This document shows positions 40,803 through 48,959 of a stretch of DNA of 64,000 nucleotides, piece by piece; positions within the stretch are counted from its first letter, which is position 1, and each line of letters starts with the position of its first letter. Source of the stretch: Peptostreptococcaceae bacterium pGA-8 (GTDB taxonomy: Bacteria; Bacillota; Clostridia; Peptostreptococcales; Anaerovoracaceae). A model generated the notes under the pieces. That model made no database searches, was not told the DNA's origin, and saw only the letters and a program-made list of their open reading frames with translations. A program made the position numbers and the translations under genes. Location: assembly GCA_900112915.1 (NCBI GenBank), contig FONK01000009.1, forward strand, positions 29,822 through 93,821, in the 5' to 3' direction.

Positions 40803-43034
40803 TTATGCTTTCGGTTCCTCTACAACTTCTCCTCTTCTTCTTCTGCTCTCTTCAACCAGGAATGTAGCAACGTCGATACCGTGAGAGTCTCTTCCGAAGC
40901 CCTGATCAATACCGGTCTTAAGTGCTTCTTCAGGAACTACCTGTGTACCACCTGCGCAGATGATAACATTGTCTCTGATACCCTTTTCGATTGCCAGCTC
41001 ATTGATTCTTTTCATGTTCTTATAGTGAACATTGTCATGAGAAATGATTGTTGAAGCAAGGATACCCTGAGCATCAAGCTCAATAGCAGCGTCAACAAGC
41101 TTTTCAACCGGAACTGAAGTGCCAAGGTAATGAACCTCAATACCCCACTTTTCAATTCCACCGTGCTTGATGTTGATGATTTCACGAAGACCTACTGAGT
41201 GCTCGTCTTCTCCAACAGTTCCGCAAACTACTCTAATCGGATGAGCTTCAATGTCGGCATAAAGCTCAGCATCGCTTAAATGATGCGGTTCCGGTGGAAT
41301 TACAAGGGTGCTTGGATCGATATCAAACGGAACCTTACCCTTCATCTCAATTCTTGTACCTTCAGCCTCCTGCATTACTTCCTTAGAAGTAACTTCAGGG
41401 CTTTCCAGACCCAGCTTCTTACCAATTTCAAGAGCAACAGCCTCAGCCATTCTCTTTTCTGACGGAATCATCATGGTCATCAGGACAGTACCGTCCCCAC
41501 ACCACTCAACTTCCGGCTTAATAGCCTCGCCATCAAGGTATTTTTCAACCTTAGCAAGTCTGTTTGCTACATTGTCATCGTCAAGCTCGTCAATGTAAAC
41601 GATCTTGCTTCTGTCTTCAAATGTACATCCGCCGATTAATGCTGCCGGATCTGCCGGATCTCCACCGTATTGTTCAACGTTGTTATATCCAAAGTGAGCA
41701 GTTACAGGTGCCATATAGTCCTCCTCTCTTTCAAAGATGAATCCATAGCCTACACCACCTGCAGATTTTCTGGCAATACCGTCACCGTTTCTTTCCGGAT
41801 ATTTTGCTGAATCTACGAAGAAGCCTTCTTCAACCGCATTGAAGTATCCACCGATTTCGATTATTTCTTCCATGAACAGGCAAGCTCTTTCCTTAAGATC
41901 TCTTGCATTCTCTCTTAGAGGGCCGTCATCCTTAAGCTGAACCATTTCCATAAGTCCGTCCATACCGATAAGAGCCTGCTTTGCATTGTCACAAGCTTCG
42001 ATATTGTAGATGTGCCATGGAACGTTTCTTCCTTCGTCAGGAGTGATTGTGGACTGAATGTCAGCACGAGTCAGCTTGGAAATAAGCATGTTTAGAACGT
42101 GAGTTACAGTTGCTTCTCTTACAGATGAGCAAATGTACTTAGTGTTCTGCTGTGCTCTCATCTTGTATCTGTTACAGATGTCTCTAAGCGCTACAGCGTA
42201 AGGCAGGTCAAGGTATACGCAAGGTGCAGGTGTTGCACTTGGCGGTACTGTTGACAAGCTGATATTTTCAGGCTTGATACCTACCTTTTCTGAGAACAGA
42301 GAGTTGATTGCGTGCTGTACGATAAGCTCAGGCATTACCTTCCAAGCTTCTCTTGCAGTTGCGTTAGCGTTGTGAGCACCGTCAATCTGAAGCATATCGG
42401 CCCATGCCATAATCTTCTTTGATTCACAAGCATCAACAAAAGATCTTACCATGTTGATATCTCTGTAAAGTACGTTGTACTGAGGATCCTGGTGAGCACC
42501 GTTGATACCTTCCTCTGCAAACATTACAGCTACGTCCGGTCCTGCTACACCGGATACATAGGAATGGTAGTTAATTGGACGTCCAACTTCATCTTCAATT
42601 AGATCAAGAGCCTTTCTCTGTGCTCTAACCTGTTTTCTTGTAATAGGAACGCCACCGATACCCTGTGGTGTACCTTCCATAAGTCCGTCAATGTGAGACT
42701 GACCCATGTGTCTGATTACCATGATATGGTCTGCACCATGCCATGCTGTCATTCTCATTCTTCTGATATCATCTTCAAATCTACCGGAAGCGATTTCTGT
42801 AGTAATTACAGGAAGCGGTTGAGGGTCAATATCCTCAAAGAACTTTGCAGGTGGAAGTCCTACACTGTTCTTAAGAGGCTTTGACACATCCTTAAATACA
42901 AATGGTCCCATCTCAAGGTTAGGCGCCGGCTCTCTCCAGTGCCATCCTCTTCTTCTCGGTTCATACTTATCAAGATCCTTTAGAATTTCTCTAACGTCAA
43001 GTTTCTCATTATGCTTTAAAATCATATCCGCCAT
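40803..43034 (-). CDS. oraE: D-ornithine 4,5-aminomutase, large subunit
   Basis: A 743-residue large subunit of ornithine 4,5-aminomutase, which moves the amino group of D-ornithine to give 2,4-diaminopentanoate using adenosylcobalamin and PLP. The B12 motif D-x-H-x-x-G is DEHSVG with His612 as cobalt ligand. Lys623 in INIKHGG, eleven residues on, has the same spacing as the PLP lysine described for the C. sticklandii enzyme. The N-terminal two thirds is the catalytic barrel. It starts two bases after the oraS stop with GGGAGG upstream. Confidence 0.96.
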   Translation of the reverse strand: MADMILKHNEKLDVREILKDLDKYEPRRRGWHWREPAPNLEMGPFVFKDVSKPLKNSVGLPPAKFFEDIDPQPLPVITTEIASGRFEDDIRRMRMTAWHGADHIMVIRHMGQSHIDGLMEGTPQGIGGVPITRKQVRAQRKALDLIEDEVGRPINYHSYVSGVAGPDVAVMFAEEGINGAHQDPQYNVLYRDINMVRSFVDACESKKIMAWADMLQIDGAHNANATAREAWKVMPELIVQHAINSLFSEKVGIKPENISLSTVPPSATPAPCVYLDLPYAVALRDICNRYKMRAQQNTKYICSSVREATVTHVLNMLISKLTRADIQSTITPDEGRNVPWHIYNIEACDNAKQALIGMDGLMEMVQLKDDGPLRENARDLKERACLFMEEIIEIGGYFNAVEEGFFVDSAKYPERNGDGIARKSAGGVGYGFIFEREEDYMAPVTAHFGYNNVEQYGGDPADPAALIGGCTFEDRSKIVYIDELDDDNVANRLAKVEKYLDGEAIKPEVEWCGDGTVLMTMMIPSEKRMAEAVALEIGKKLGLESPEVTSKEVMQEAEGTRIEMKGKVPFDIDPSTLVIPPEPHHLSDAELYADIEAHPIRVVCGTVGEDEHSVGLREIINIKHGGIEKWGIEVHYLGTSVPVEKLVDAAIELDAQGILASTIISHDNVHYKNMKRINELAIEKGIRDNVIICAGGTQVVPEEALKTGIDQGFGRDSHGIDVATFLVEESRRRRGEVVEEPKA

Positions 43035-43036
43035 GA

Positions 43037-43399
43037 TTATTTACCTCCCTTGAACAGCTCAACTGCTTCATCCCAGCATTTACCTTCTGCAAGTAAAGTA
43101 CCTGCTTCAGGAATTGAGATGTTCTTAGCCTTTGAAAGCTTGTAAACAACATGTCCAGCTCCGTGACCCATAAGGCCTCTGTCCATGCACCCTTCTACTA
43201 TTTTCTGTGTGTGTAGAGATGAAATTCCCATTCTCAAAAGAACGGCTCTCTCAACTGAAGGTGTTGTGTTCTTTCTTCCATATTCAAGAAGAGGGTTAAC
43301 CACCTGTTCTGTTAATTCCCAGAACCTGTTGTAAAGTTCTTCGTCAGTAAGATTAGCTATATGCTTTCTTCTTTCTGCGAAATCGTCAGCTCTTTTCAT
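43037..43399 (-). CDS. oraS: D-ornithine 4,5-aminomutase, small subunit
   Basis: A 120-residue OraS, the small partner needed for an active OraSE heterodimer. The N-terminus (ADDFAERRKHIANLTDEELYNRFWEL) and GHVVYKLSKAKN are recognisable. AAGGAG precedes the ATG. It sits directly before oraE, as in known clusters. Confidence 0.95.
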   Translation of the reverse strand: MKRADDFAERRKHIANLTDEELYNRFWELTEQVVNPLLEYGRKNTTPSVERAVLLRMGISSLHTQKIVEGCMDRGLMGHGAGHVVYKLSKAKNISIPEAGTLLAEGKCWDEAVELFKGGK

Positions 43400-43422
43400 T
43401 CTTTGTTCTCCTTACTTAATTA

Positions 43423-44829
43423 TTATAGACCCAAGGTTTTCTTTACAAAGTCTACATCAGTTTTAGTTTCTACTGCTAAGAATTTTAAGTCGGCTTCTGT
43501 AGGAACTTCTACGCCTGCCTTCTTGCATGCTTTTTTAATAAGTGACTGTCTGAATCTGTTAAGGTCGGCTTCCTTATGCTTAATGAATGAAGGGTCCTTA
43601 GGAAGTACAATATTTACTCCCGGATTGTCTTCTTCCCTTGGATTGCCGAACTTAATTTCAATACCGTTATCTCTTGCGAAGGATAACTGAGGCTGAATGT
43701 GTTTGCCTGCTCCGGTATATTCAGTTTCACTGATTACAATTACCGCATCTTCAGGAAGCTCCTGAGCAAGTGAGAAAGCAGCGGCAAGTGCGGTGTTTCC
43801 CGCAGGTCCTCTTTCTATTCCTTCCAGGTTCGCAAGAGCTTCTGTCATGTACATAACCTCGCCCTGTGTAACTGTAACATATCTGTCAGTGTATCTAAGT
43901 GGTCTTGCAGCACTTCTTGGAACATCAGAATGATCCGGGTCTGTAGCATAAGGAACACCAAATCCTGTATGTCCGGTTGTGCAAGATTTCTTATTAAACT
44001 GAGAGTCGGAAGCCATATGAAGTCCGGTCAGGTCAATGGAAGCTGCAACCATTGTAGTGTTTACTGCTCCTGCCTTCTGGAGACCTCTTGCGGTTCCTGT
44101 AATCATTCCACCACCGGCATTTGTACAAACCACCATGTCCGGATCCTTGCCAACAAATTCACGGCACTGCATTGCGATTTCATAGCCTAAGGTTTCAACA
44201 CCGGCAATACCGAATGGTGAATATAGTGATGCATTGAAATATCCCTTATCTTCCAAAATTGAAAGGAAGGTATAGAACAATTCAGGTCCTACTGTAAGCT
44301 GAACAACTTCAGCTCCATAAGCCTCACATTTTCTGGCTTTTTCAATAATTTCAGGCTGTCCTACCTGCTTTGAGTCGTAGCATTCCTGAACGATTACACA
44401 TTCAAGTCCCTGCATTGCTGCCTGAGATGCAACTGCCGCACCATAGTTTCCTGATGTAGCTGCAATTACTCCCTTGTAACCAAGCTTCTTTGCATGGGCT
44501 ACAGCGCAAGCCGCTCTTCTTGCCTTAAAGCTTCCGGATGCGTTTGCAGCCTCATCCTTAGCGAAAATTCTGGCACCATAGCCCGGTTTCGCATATTTTC
44601 TTGAAAGTGCGGACAAGTTTCTAAGCTCCAGAAGCGGAGTGTTACCAACTCCTGTTCTTCCCTGAATCTTACTAACCTCGTCAAGGGTATAGCCTGTTGA
44701 CTTCATCAGAGCCTCGTAGTCAAAGGCAACGGAGCCTGATTCAAACTCGTTGTAGTCAAGTCCCAGAGCCTCTTTCATTATGTCGTTGGATCTTCCCATT
44801 ACGGAATTATAATCTTTTGCTAAAGCCAT
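43423..44829 (-). CDS. ortB: 2-amino-4-oxopentanoate thiolase, beta subunit
   Basis: A 468-residue PLP fold-II enzyme. Lys102 in ASGSFKARRA is the Schiff-base lysine, and GNYGAAVASQAA and TNAGGGMITG are cofactor-phosphate loops. With OrtA it cleaves 2-amino-4-oxopentanoate with CoA to acetyl-CoA and alanine. Its ATG overlaps the ortA stop by one base. Confidence 0.95.
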   Translation of the reverse strand: MALAKDYNSVMGRSNDIMKEALGLDYNEFESGSVAFDYEALMKSTGYTLDEVSKIQGRTGVGNTPLLELRNLSALSRKYAKPGYGARIFAKDEAANASGSFKARRAACAVAHAKKLGYKGVIAATSGNYGAAVASQAAMQGLECVIVQECYDSKQVGQPEIIEKARKCEAYGAEVVQLTVGPELFYTFLSILEDKGYFNASLYSPFGIAGVETLGYEIAMQCREFVGKDPDMVVCTNAGGGMITGTARGLQKAGAVNTTMVAASIDLTGLHMASDSQFNKKSCTTGHTGFGVPYATDPDHSDVPRSAARPLRYTDRYVTVTQGEVMYMTEALANLEGIERGPAGNTALAAAFSLAQELPEDAVIVISETEYTGAGKHIQPQLSFARDNGIEIKFGNPREEDNPGVNIVLPKDPSFIKHKEADLNRFRQSLIKKACKKAGVEVPTEADLKFLAVETKTDVDFVKKTLGL

Positions 44830-45128
44830 TATTTTTCACCTCCGAACATAATCTCTCTAAGCTGCTTATCAATCTGAACAATTTCAGGAACAAACTTACC
44901 ATAGCTATGTGTGTAGTATGGGTTCACTTCAATAAGTGTACCTGTAGCAAGTCTGTTGGCTGCAGTCATAACTGTAACTGTATCACCAATTTCAGCATCT
45001 TCCTGCAAAAAACCCTTTGTCCACATCTGTAAATCACAGCTCTGTGTATCTTCAGGAAGCTTTGCGGTTCTTTCCTCTGCCTTTAGAACGATGGCATGAA
45101 TACGAACCCATTCTCCTTTTTTTACCAT
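44829..45128 (-). CDS. ortA: 2-amino-4-oxopentanoate thiolase, alpha subunit
   Basis: A 99-residue OrtA. The family pattern of VRIHAIVLKAEERTAKLPEDT and the EVNPYYTHSYGKFVPE segment is visible. It is required with OrtB for thiolysis. TAGGAG lies upstream of the ATG. A 131-base intercistronic region with hairpins separates it from ord. Confidence 0.93.
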   Translation of the reverse strand: MVKKGEWVRIHAIVLKAEERTAKLPEDTQSCDLQMWTKGFLQEDAEIGDTVTVMTAANRLATGTLIEVNPYYTHSYGKFVPEIVQIDKQLREIMFGGEK

Positions 45129-45259
45129 TTCATTCTCCTAATCTTTTCTTTATAAAGGCTGCAGCAAAAAAGCCACAGCCTCTAAAATATCTCAACATTA
45201 TGTTATACCGGCTGTCGGCCCCATTGTAATATTCGGTGACCGGCCGGGCTGAAGAGAAA
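45129..45259 (-). other. Structured ord-ortA intercistronic region
   Basis: This is unusually long for the operon. GGCTGCAGC (45157-45165) and GCCACAGCC (45172-45180) pair around a 6-nt A/T loop. A GC-rich region between about 45207 and 45250 has CGGCC/GGCCG complementarity. Neither hairpin has a full U-run in the transcript direction, so processing or partial attenuation is more likely than termination. Confidence 0.45.
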
Positions 45260-46321
45260 CTATTTTACCAGCTTGCACTCTTCGTCTATAAGGTCTCTCA
45301 TATCTCCCATGATAGCTCTTGGAACAGGAATGTCAATCATAGTCTTTAGACCCGGTCTTGCATTGATTACATGAGGAATTGTATTCATGATCATAGCCAT
45401 TGTTCCGATTCCACCCTCGATTTCAGGAGTATTTGACATATTTACAGGTGGATTGCCCTGAATTTCCACATAGTCACCTGTGTGGATTCCAACCTGTTCA
45501 GGTTCGATCTGCTGTGGGTGATCCATTTCAATCTTAACCTCTCCATCAACAGTTCCCCAACCCTTCATTGCAACACCGGCAACCTGTCCGGCAGCAGCAA
45601 ATCCGTAAGGTGACTTTCTGTCAACATCTGTTACGATCGGTTCCATATCCTGTTCAAACTTTTCAAGCTTCCAGCCTAATGCATCAGTGATCATTCCAAC
45701 TGATTCAGCAAATCCTACATGACCTGCCATTGTTCCTTCAGCCTTTCTTCTTTCAAACTCTGCAACCTCCATACCGATTCCCTGCTCTTCCATTACAGCA
45801 GGTCCGAAAGGTGATAAGCTGTTAACTCTTCTTGAAACGATGTGATCAACTGTTTCGCAAGCACCTGTCCAAAGAATTACCAGAAGGTCCATGATAAGAC
45901 CAGGGTTGATTCCTGTTCCCAGACAAGTAACGCCGTGAGCTTTACCAATTTCATCAAGCTTTCTGGCAAGCTCCGGTTCCTGAGCCTGAGGGTAAGCCAT
46001 TTCTTCAGCTGAAGTAATAACATTCATTCCTCTTTCCATTACGAAAACAAGCTTGTCGTAAACCTCTTTTGTGAATGAGTTTGTGCAAACTACAACGATG
46101 TCAGCAGCTCCTTCTTTAATAACATCTTCAGGAGTTCCAACGATTACATCTTCTCTGTCTCCTCTTTCGATTCCCGGAACTACATCATACAGGCTCTTGC
46201 CAATCTTATCTCCGATGTCAATAGCTCCAACAATGTCAACACCCTGCTTCTTTGTAAGCATTTTGCCGATTCCGCCGCCCATAGCGCCTAGTCCCCAAAG
46301 GATTACTTTTACATTTTTCAT
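45260..46321 (-). CDS. ord: 2,4-diaminopentanoate dehydrogenase
   Basis: A 353-residue NAD(P)-dependent dehydrogenase that oxidatively deaminates 2,4-diaminopentanoate to 2-amino-4-oxopentanoate. The Rossmann motif GLGAMGGGIG (residues 10-19) is clear, followed by GAIDIGDKIG and the VVVCTNSF segment. It is the first gene of the sigma-54-driven operon. AAAGGAG precedes the ATG. Confidence 0.95.
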   Translation of the reverse strand: MKNVKVILWGLGAMGGGIGKMLTKKQGVDIVGAIDIGDKIGKSLYDVVPGIERGDREDVIVGTPEDVIKEGAADIVVVCTNSFTKEVYDKLVFVMERGMNVITSAEEMAYPQAQEPELARKLDEIGKAHGVTCLGTGINPGLIMDLLVILWTGACETVDHIVSRRVNSLSPFGPAVMEEQGIGMEVAEFERRKAEGTMAGHVGFAESVGMITDALGWKLEKFEQDMEPIVTDVDRKSPYGFAAAGQVAGVAMKGWGTVDGEVKIEMDHPQQIEPEQVGIHTGDYVEIQGNPPVNMSNTPEIEGGIGTMAMIMNTIPHVINARPGLKTMIDIPVPRAIMGDMRDLIDEECKLVK

Positions 46322-46395
46322 TTGCTTTTCTCTCCTTTAACATAAATATATTTTGTTAATCTGATAAGTGTGCTCATCGCACTCTACAAATAGTA

Positions 46396-46412
46396 CGCAA
46401 GTCTCGTGCCAA
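46396..46412 (-). promoter_or_regulatory. Sigma-54 promoter of the ornithine operon
   Basis: TTGGCACGAGACTTGCG on the minus strand is nearly identical to the -24/-12 consensus (GG and GC at the correct spacing). It lies 75 bases upstream of the ord ATG. The enhancer-binding regulator gene is directly upstream. Confidence 0.9.
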
Positions 46413-46450
46413 ATTTAACATATATGGGATTTATTTGACTTTGGTTTTTT

Positions 46451-46501
46451 AAACAAAAAATAGTGGTAACATCTATAATCTTTATAAATTTACCACTATT
46501 T
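46451..46501 (-). terminator. Intrinsic terminator after the regulator gene
   Basis: AAATAGTGGTAA/TTACCACTATTT is a perfect 12-bp inverted repeat with a 20-nt loop, followed on the minus strand by more T residues. It lies between the upstream activating sites and the sigma-54 promoter, so regulator transcripts end before the operon. Confidence 0.7.
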
Positions 46502-46565
46502 CAATAGCATTTTTCTTATCTATATCCCTGCTCACCCTTGATTTGTAAGGCTCATCTAACATTTT

Positions 46566-46605
46566 ATGCAAATTATTTTGCTTTTTTATGCAAACTATTT
46601 TGCAT
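46566..46605. promoter_or_regulatory. Two upstream activating sites for the sigma-54 regulator
   Basis: Two 18-bp palindromes fit ATGCAAA-N4-TTTGCAT: 46588-46605 is perfect and 46566-46583 differs in its last two bases. Their starts are 22 bp apart, about two helical turns. They lie some 155-200 bp upstream of the sigma-54 promoter. A third copy lies at 48064-48081. Confidence 0.72.
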
Positions 46606-46615
46606 CAAGCGGTTT

Positions 46616-48019
46616 TTACCCTTTTATTCCATACTTCTTCAGCTTGTGCTGAAGAGTCTGTCTCTTAATCTTCAAAACAGCCGCTGCCCTTGATATGTTA
46701 CCGCTTTCTTCAATCATGACCTCTCTGATGATCTCCTTTTCCACATTGCCGAGATAATCGTCCAAAGGCCCCTTTCTATCCCAGTTTGCGGCACTTGCCC
46801 CGACCTGTTTAATATCGACAGGCATATAAAGAAGCTTTTCAGAAAGAGCATGCTCGTCTCCTGCCATGGCAACGGACTGCATTATTATATTCTCCAGTTC
46901 CCTTATGTTTCCCGGATAATCATATCTGCTTAAGGTCTTAATGACGGCCTCAGTCGGCATCCAAACCTGTTTTCCGAATCTTTCGCTGTGCTTATTCAAA
47001 AACTTGTCAACAAGGAGGGGAATATCGTCCTTTCTCTCCCTAAGCGGCGGGATAACAAGGTTTACAACATTTAATCTATAATATAAATCCTTTCTCAGCT
47101 TACCCTCTGCAATTAGTTTTTCAGGAGGCTCATTGACCGTTGCAATAATCCGCACATCCACCGGAATATCCGATGTTCCGCCAACTCTTCTTATGTAGTC
47201 CTCCTGAAGGACTCGGAGCAATTTACTCTGTAAGGGATAGGGCATAGCACTAATCTCATCTAACAAAAGAGTCCCCCCGTTGGCCTGCTCGAACAGTCCC
47301 TCTCTATCCATCGCCCCTGTAAAGCCCCCCTTTGCGGTACCGAACAAAATACCCTCCAGCAGGGCTTCCGGAAGGGCTGCACAGTTTTGTGCCATAAAGG
47401 GTCCGTCTTTTCTTATGCCTCCATAATGGATACTTTGAGCAAACAGTTCCTTACCTGTACCGGTTTCTCCATATATAAAAACACTGGCATTGTTGTCGGC
47501 TGCCCTTTTTGCTACCTCAACAACTCTCATAAAGCCTTCATTCGCCCCTACGATATCCTCAAAGGTATACCTTCTTATTGCGGGCTTTCCGATGGCTACA
47601 GCGGACTCCTTACGAGTCTTTTTTGTGCTCAGCTCTTGGATTGTATCACTTAAATTTTCAAGATGGGTTATATCCTTGGCAATTTCCATTGCGCCTATTG
47701 TTCTGCCGCCTAATTTGATAGGAACCGTTGTATTCAATGTGGTTATGGATTTCCCGTAAAGGTTCGTATAGGTCTGCTTCTTATTCTTGGTAGAAACCCC
47801 CTTCTTCAAGGCCTGATACATGGTGCTCTCATTTAGCCCAATGCCGGGAAATGCTTTGTGAAACAGCTTGCCTATAACATCATCCACTTCAATTTCTTCC
47901 ATGGCTGCCATTGCTTTGTTATAGAAGAGTCCGGTTCCGTCCTGATCAACAATGTAAACTCCCTCTTCAATTTGTCCTATTAAAGTATTTATAATGTGTA
48001 TATAATCTTCTCTTTCCAT
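46616..48019 (-). CDS. Sigma-54-dependent enhancer-binding regulator of ornithine catabolism
   Basis: A 467-residue activator. It has an N-terminal PAS domain (about 1-115), a central AAA+ domain (about 155-385) with Walker A GETGTGKE, Walker B GGTLLLDEIS and a GAFTGA loop that reads GGFTGA, and a C-terminal Fis-type helix-turn-helix (about 425-465, GNISRAAAVLKIKRQTLQHKL). The PAS domain probably senses a pathway ligand or redox state. It precedes the ord operon and is separated by a terminator. A palindrome matching the upstream activating sites overlaps the -35 region of its own promoter, which suggests autorepression. Confidence 0.92.
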   Translation of the reverse strand: MEREDYIHIINTLIGQIEEGVYIVDQDGTGLFYNKAMAAMEEIEVDDVIGKLFHKAFPGIGLNESTMYQALKKGVSTKNKKQTYTNLYGKSITTLNTTVPIKLGGRTIGAMEIAKDITHLENLSDTIQELSTKKTRKESAVAIGKPAIRRYTFEDIVGANEGFMRVVEVAKRAADNNASVFIYGETGTGKELFAQSIHYGGIRKDGPFMAQNCAALPEALLEGILFGTAKGGFTGAMDREGLFEQANGGTLLLDEISAMPYPLQSKLLRVLQEDYIRRVGGTSDIPVDVRIIATVNEPPEKLIAEGKLRKDLYYRLNVVNLVIPPLRERKDDIPLLVDKFLNKHSERFGKQVWMPTEAVIKTLSRYDYPGNIRELENIIMQSVAMAGDEHALSEKLLYMPVDIKQVGASAANWDRKGPLDDYLGNVEKEIIREVMIEESGNISRAAAVLKIKRQTLQHKLKKYGIKG

Positions 48020-48063
48020 TTTTCAACCTCTCTACCGAGTATTTTAACATAGGCTTCAGGTGA

Positions 48064-48081
48064 ATGCAAATATTTTTGCAC
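48064..48081 (-). promoter_or_regulatory. Third copy of the regulator palindrome on the regulator promoter
   Basis: ATGCAAA-TATT-TTTGCAC matches the upstream activating motif with one mismatch. It lies just upstream of a TGT-TAAAAT extended -10 (about 48041-48049) and so covers the -35 region of the regulator promoter. It may also affect the divergent ArsR-family gene, whose TTGACA is 11 bases away. Confidence 0.6.
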
Positions 48082-48150
48082 CGCTTTTATCTTGACAAAT
48101 CGACTATTAAGGTATATTGTAATTTGGCGATATGAAAGGACGGACATACA

Positions 48151-48477
48151 ATGAGAATTAGAAAAAACGATAATAACTTAAATGAAGATTTTGATATAGA
48201 ATTTATTGCTCAGGTGTCAGATTCACTGGCTCACCCTGCAAGGTTGGTGCTTTTTAGGCATATTATGCAAAAAAATCGCGCCATGGAAAATGTTTGCACC
48301 GGCGATTTGGTTGACGAATTTGACTATTCTCAGTCGACTATATCTCAGCATATGAAAAAGCTGACCGATTCAGGGCTAGTTGAGATCAGAAAAAAGGATA
48401 GGTTCTCATATTACTATGCAAACCTGGGCATTCTAATGAAGTATATTGATTTGACTAAAAAATACTCTATAATCTAA
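48151..48477 (+). CDS. ArsR-family winged-helix regulator
   Basis: A 108-residue ArsR-type repressor with DSLAHPARLVLFRHIM, the recognition helix segment YSQSTISQHMKKLTDSGLV and a beta wing ending in FSYYYAN. No clear metal-binding cysteine pair is visible, so the signal is unknown. Its promoter is TTGACA-N17-TATTGT (48092-48120). It diverges from the ornithine regulator and converges with rlmH (two-base gap). Confidence 0.87.
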   Translation: MRIRKNDNNLNEDFDIEFIAQVSDSLAHPARLVLFRHIMQKNRAMENVCTGDLVDEFDYSQSTISQHMKKLTDSGLVEIRKKDRFSYYYANLGILMKYIDLTKKYSII

Positions 48478-48479
48478 GC

Positions 48480-48959
48480 CTATTTATGATAGGGCTCCCC
48501 TTTACTAATTTTGAAGGCTCTATATATTTGCTCCAACAAAATAACGCGAATCATCTGGTGTGGGAAGGTCATATTGGAAAAAGAAAGCTGAAAGTCCGAG
48601 CGCCTTCTCACATTTTCACCAATCCCGGTAGACCCGCCAATTACAATTGCAATATTGCTATTGCCTGACAGGGAAAGCGTCTGCAGCTTATGGGCAAATT
48701 CTTCTGAGGAAAGGGATTTCCCCCACACCTCAAGGGTTATTACAAACTGATTGTCCTTTATGCTTTTAAGGATATCTTCGCCCTCCCTTTCTCTGCCGAT
48801 CTGCTCCTCGGCAGCCGATGCCCTTTCCGGAACCTTAAACTCCTTCAGCTCTATAATCTGAACTTTACAATAAGCCGACAGCCTCTTCATATATTCCTTG
48901 ATTGCGTCAGCCCAATATTTTTCTTTCAATTTACCAATACAAATTACAGTAATATTCAC
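48480..48959 (-). CDS. rlmH: 23S rRNA (pseudouridine1915-N3)-methyltransferase
   Basis: A 159-residue SPOUT methyltransferase that methylates pseudouridine 1915 in helix 69. The SAM-binding knot IGGSTGIGENVRRRSD and the C-terminal EQIYRAFKISKGEPYHK are diagnostic. Translation starts at GTG 48959 directly after the upstream stop, with GGAGG upstream. Confidence 0.96.
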   Translation of the reverse strand: MNITVICIGKLKEKYWADAIKEYMKRLSAYCKVQIIELKEFKVPERASAAEEQIGREREGEDILKSIKDNQFVITLEVWGKSLSSEEFAHKLQTLSLSGNSNIAIVIGGSTGIGENVRRRSDFQLSFSNMTFPHQMIRVILLEQIYRAFKISKGEPYHK

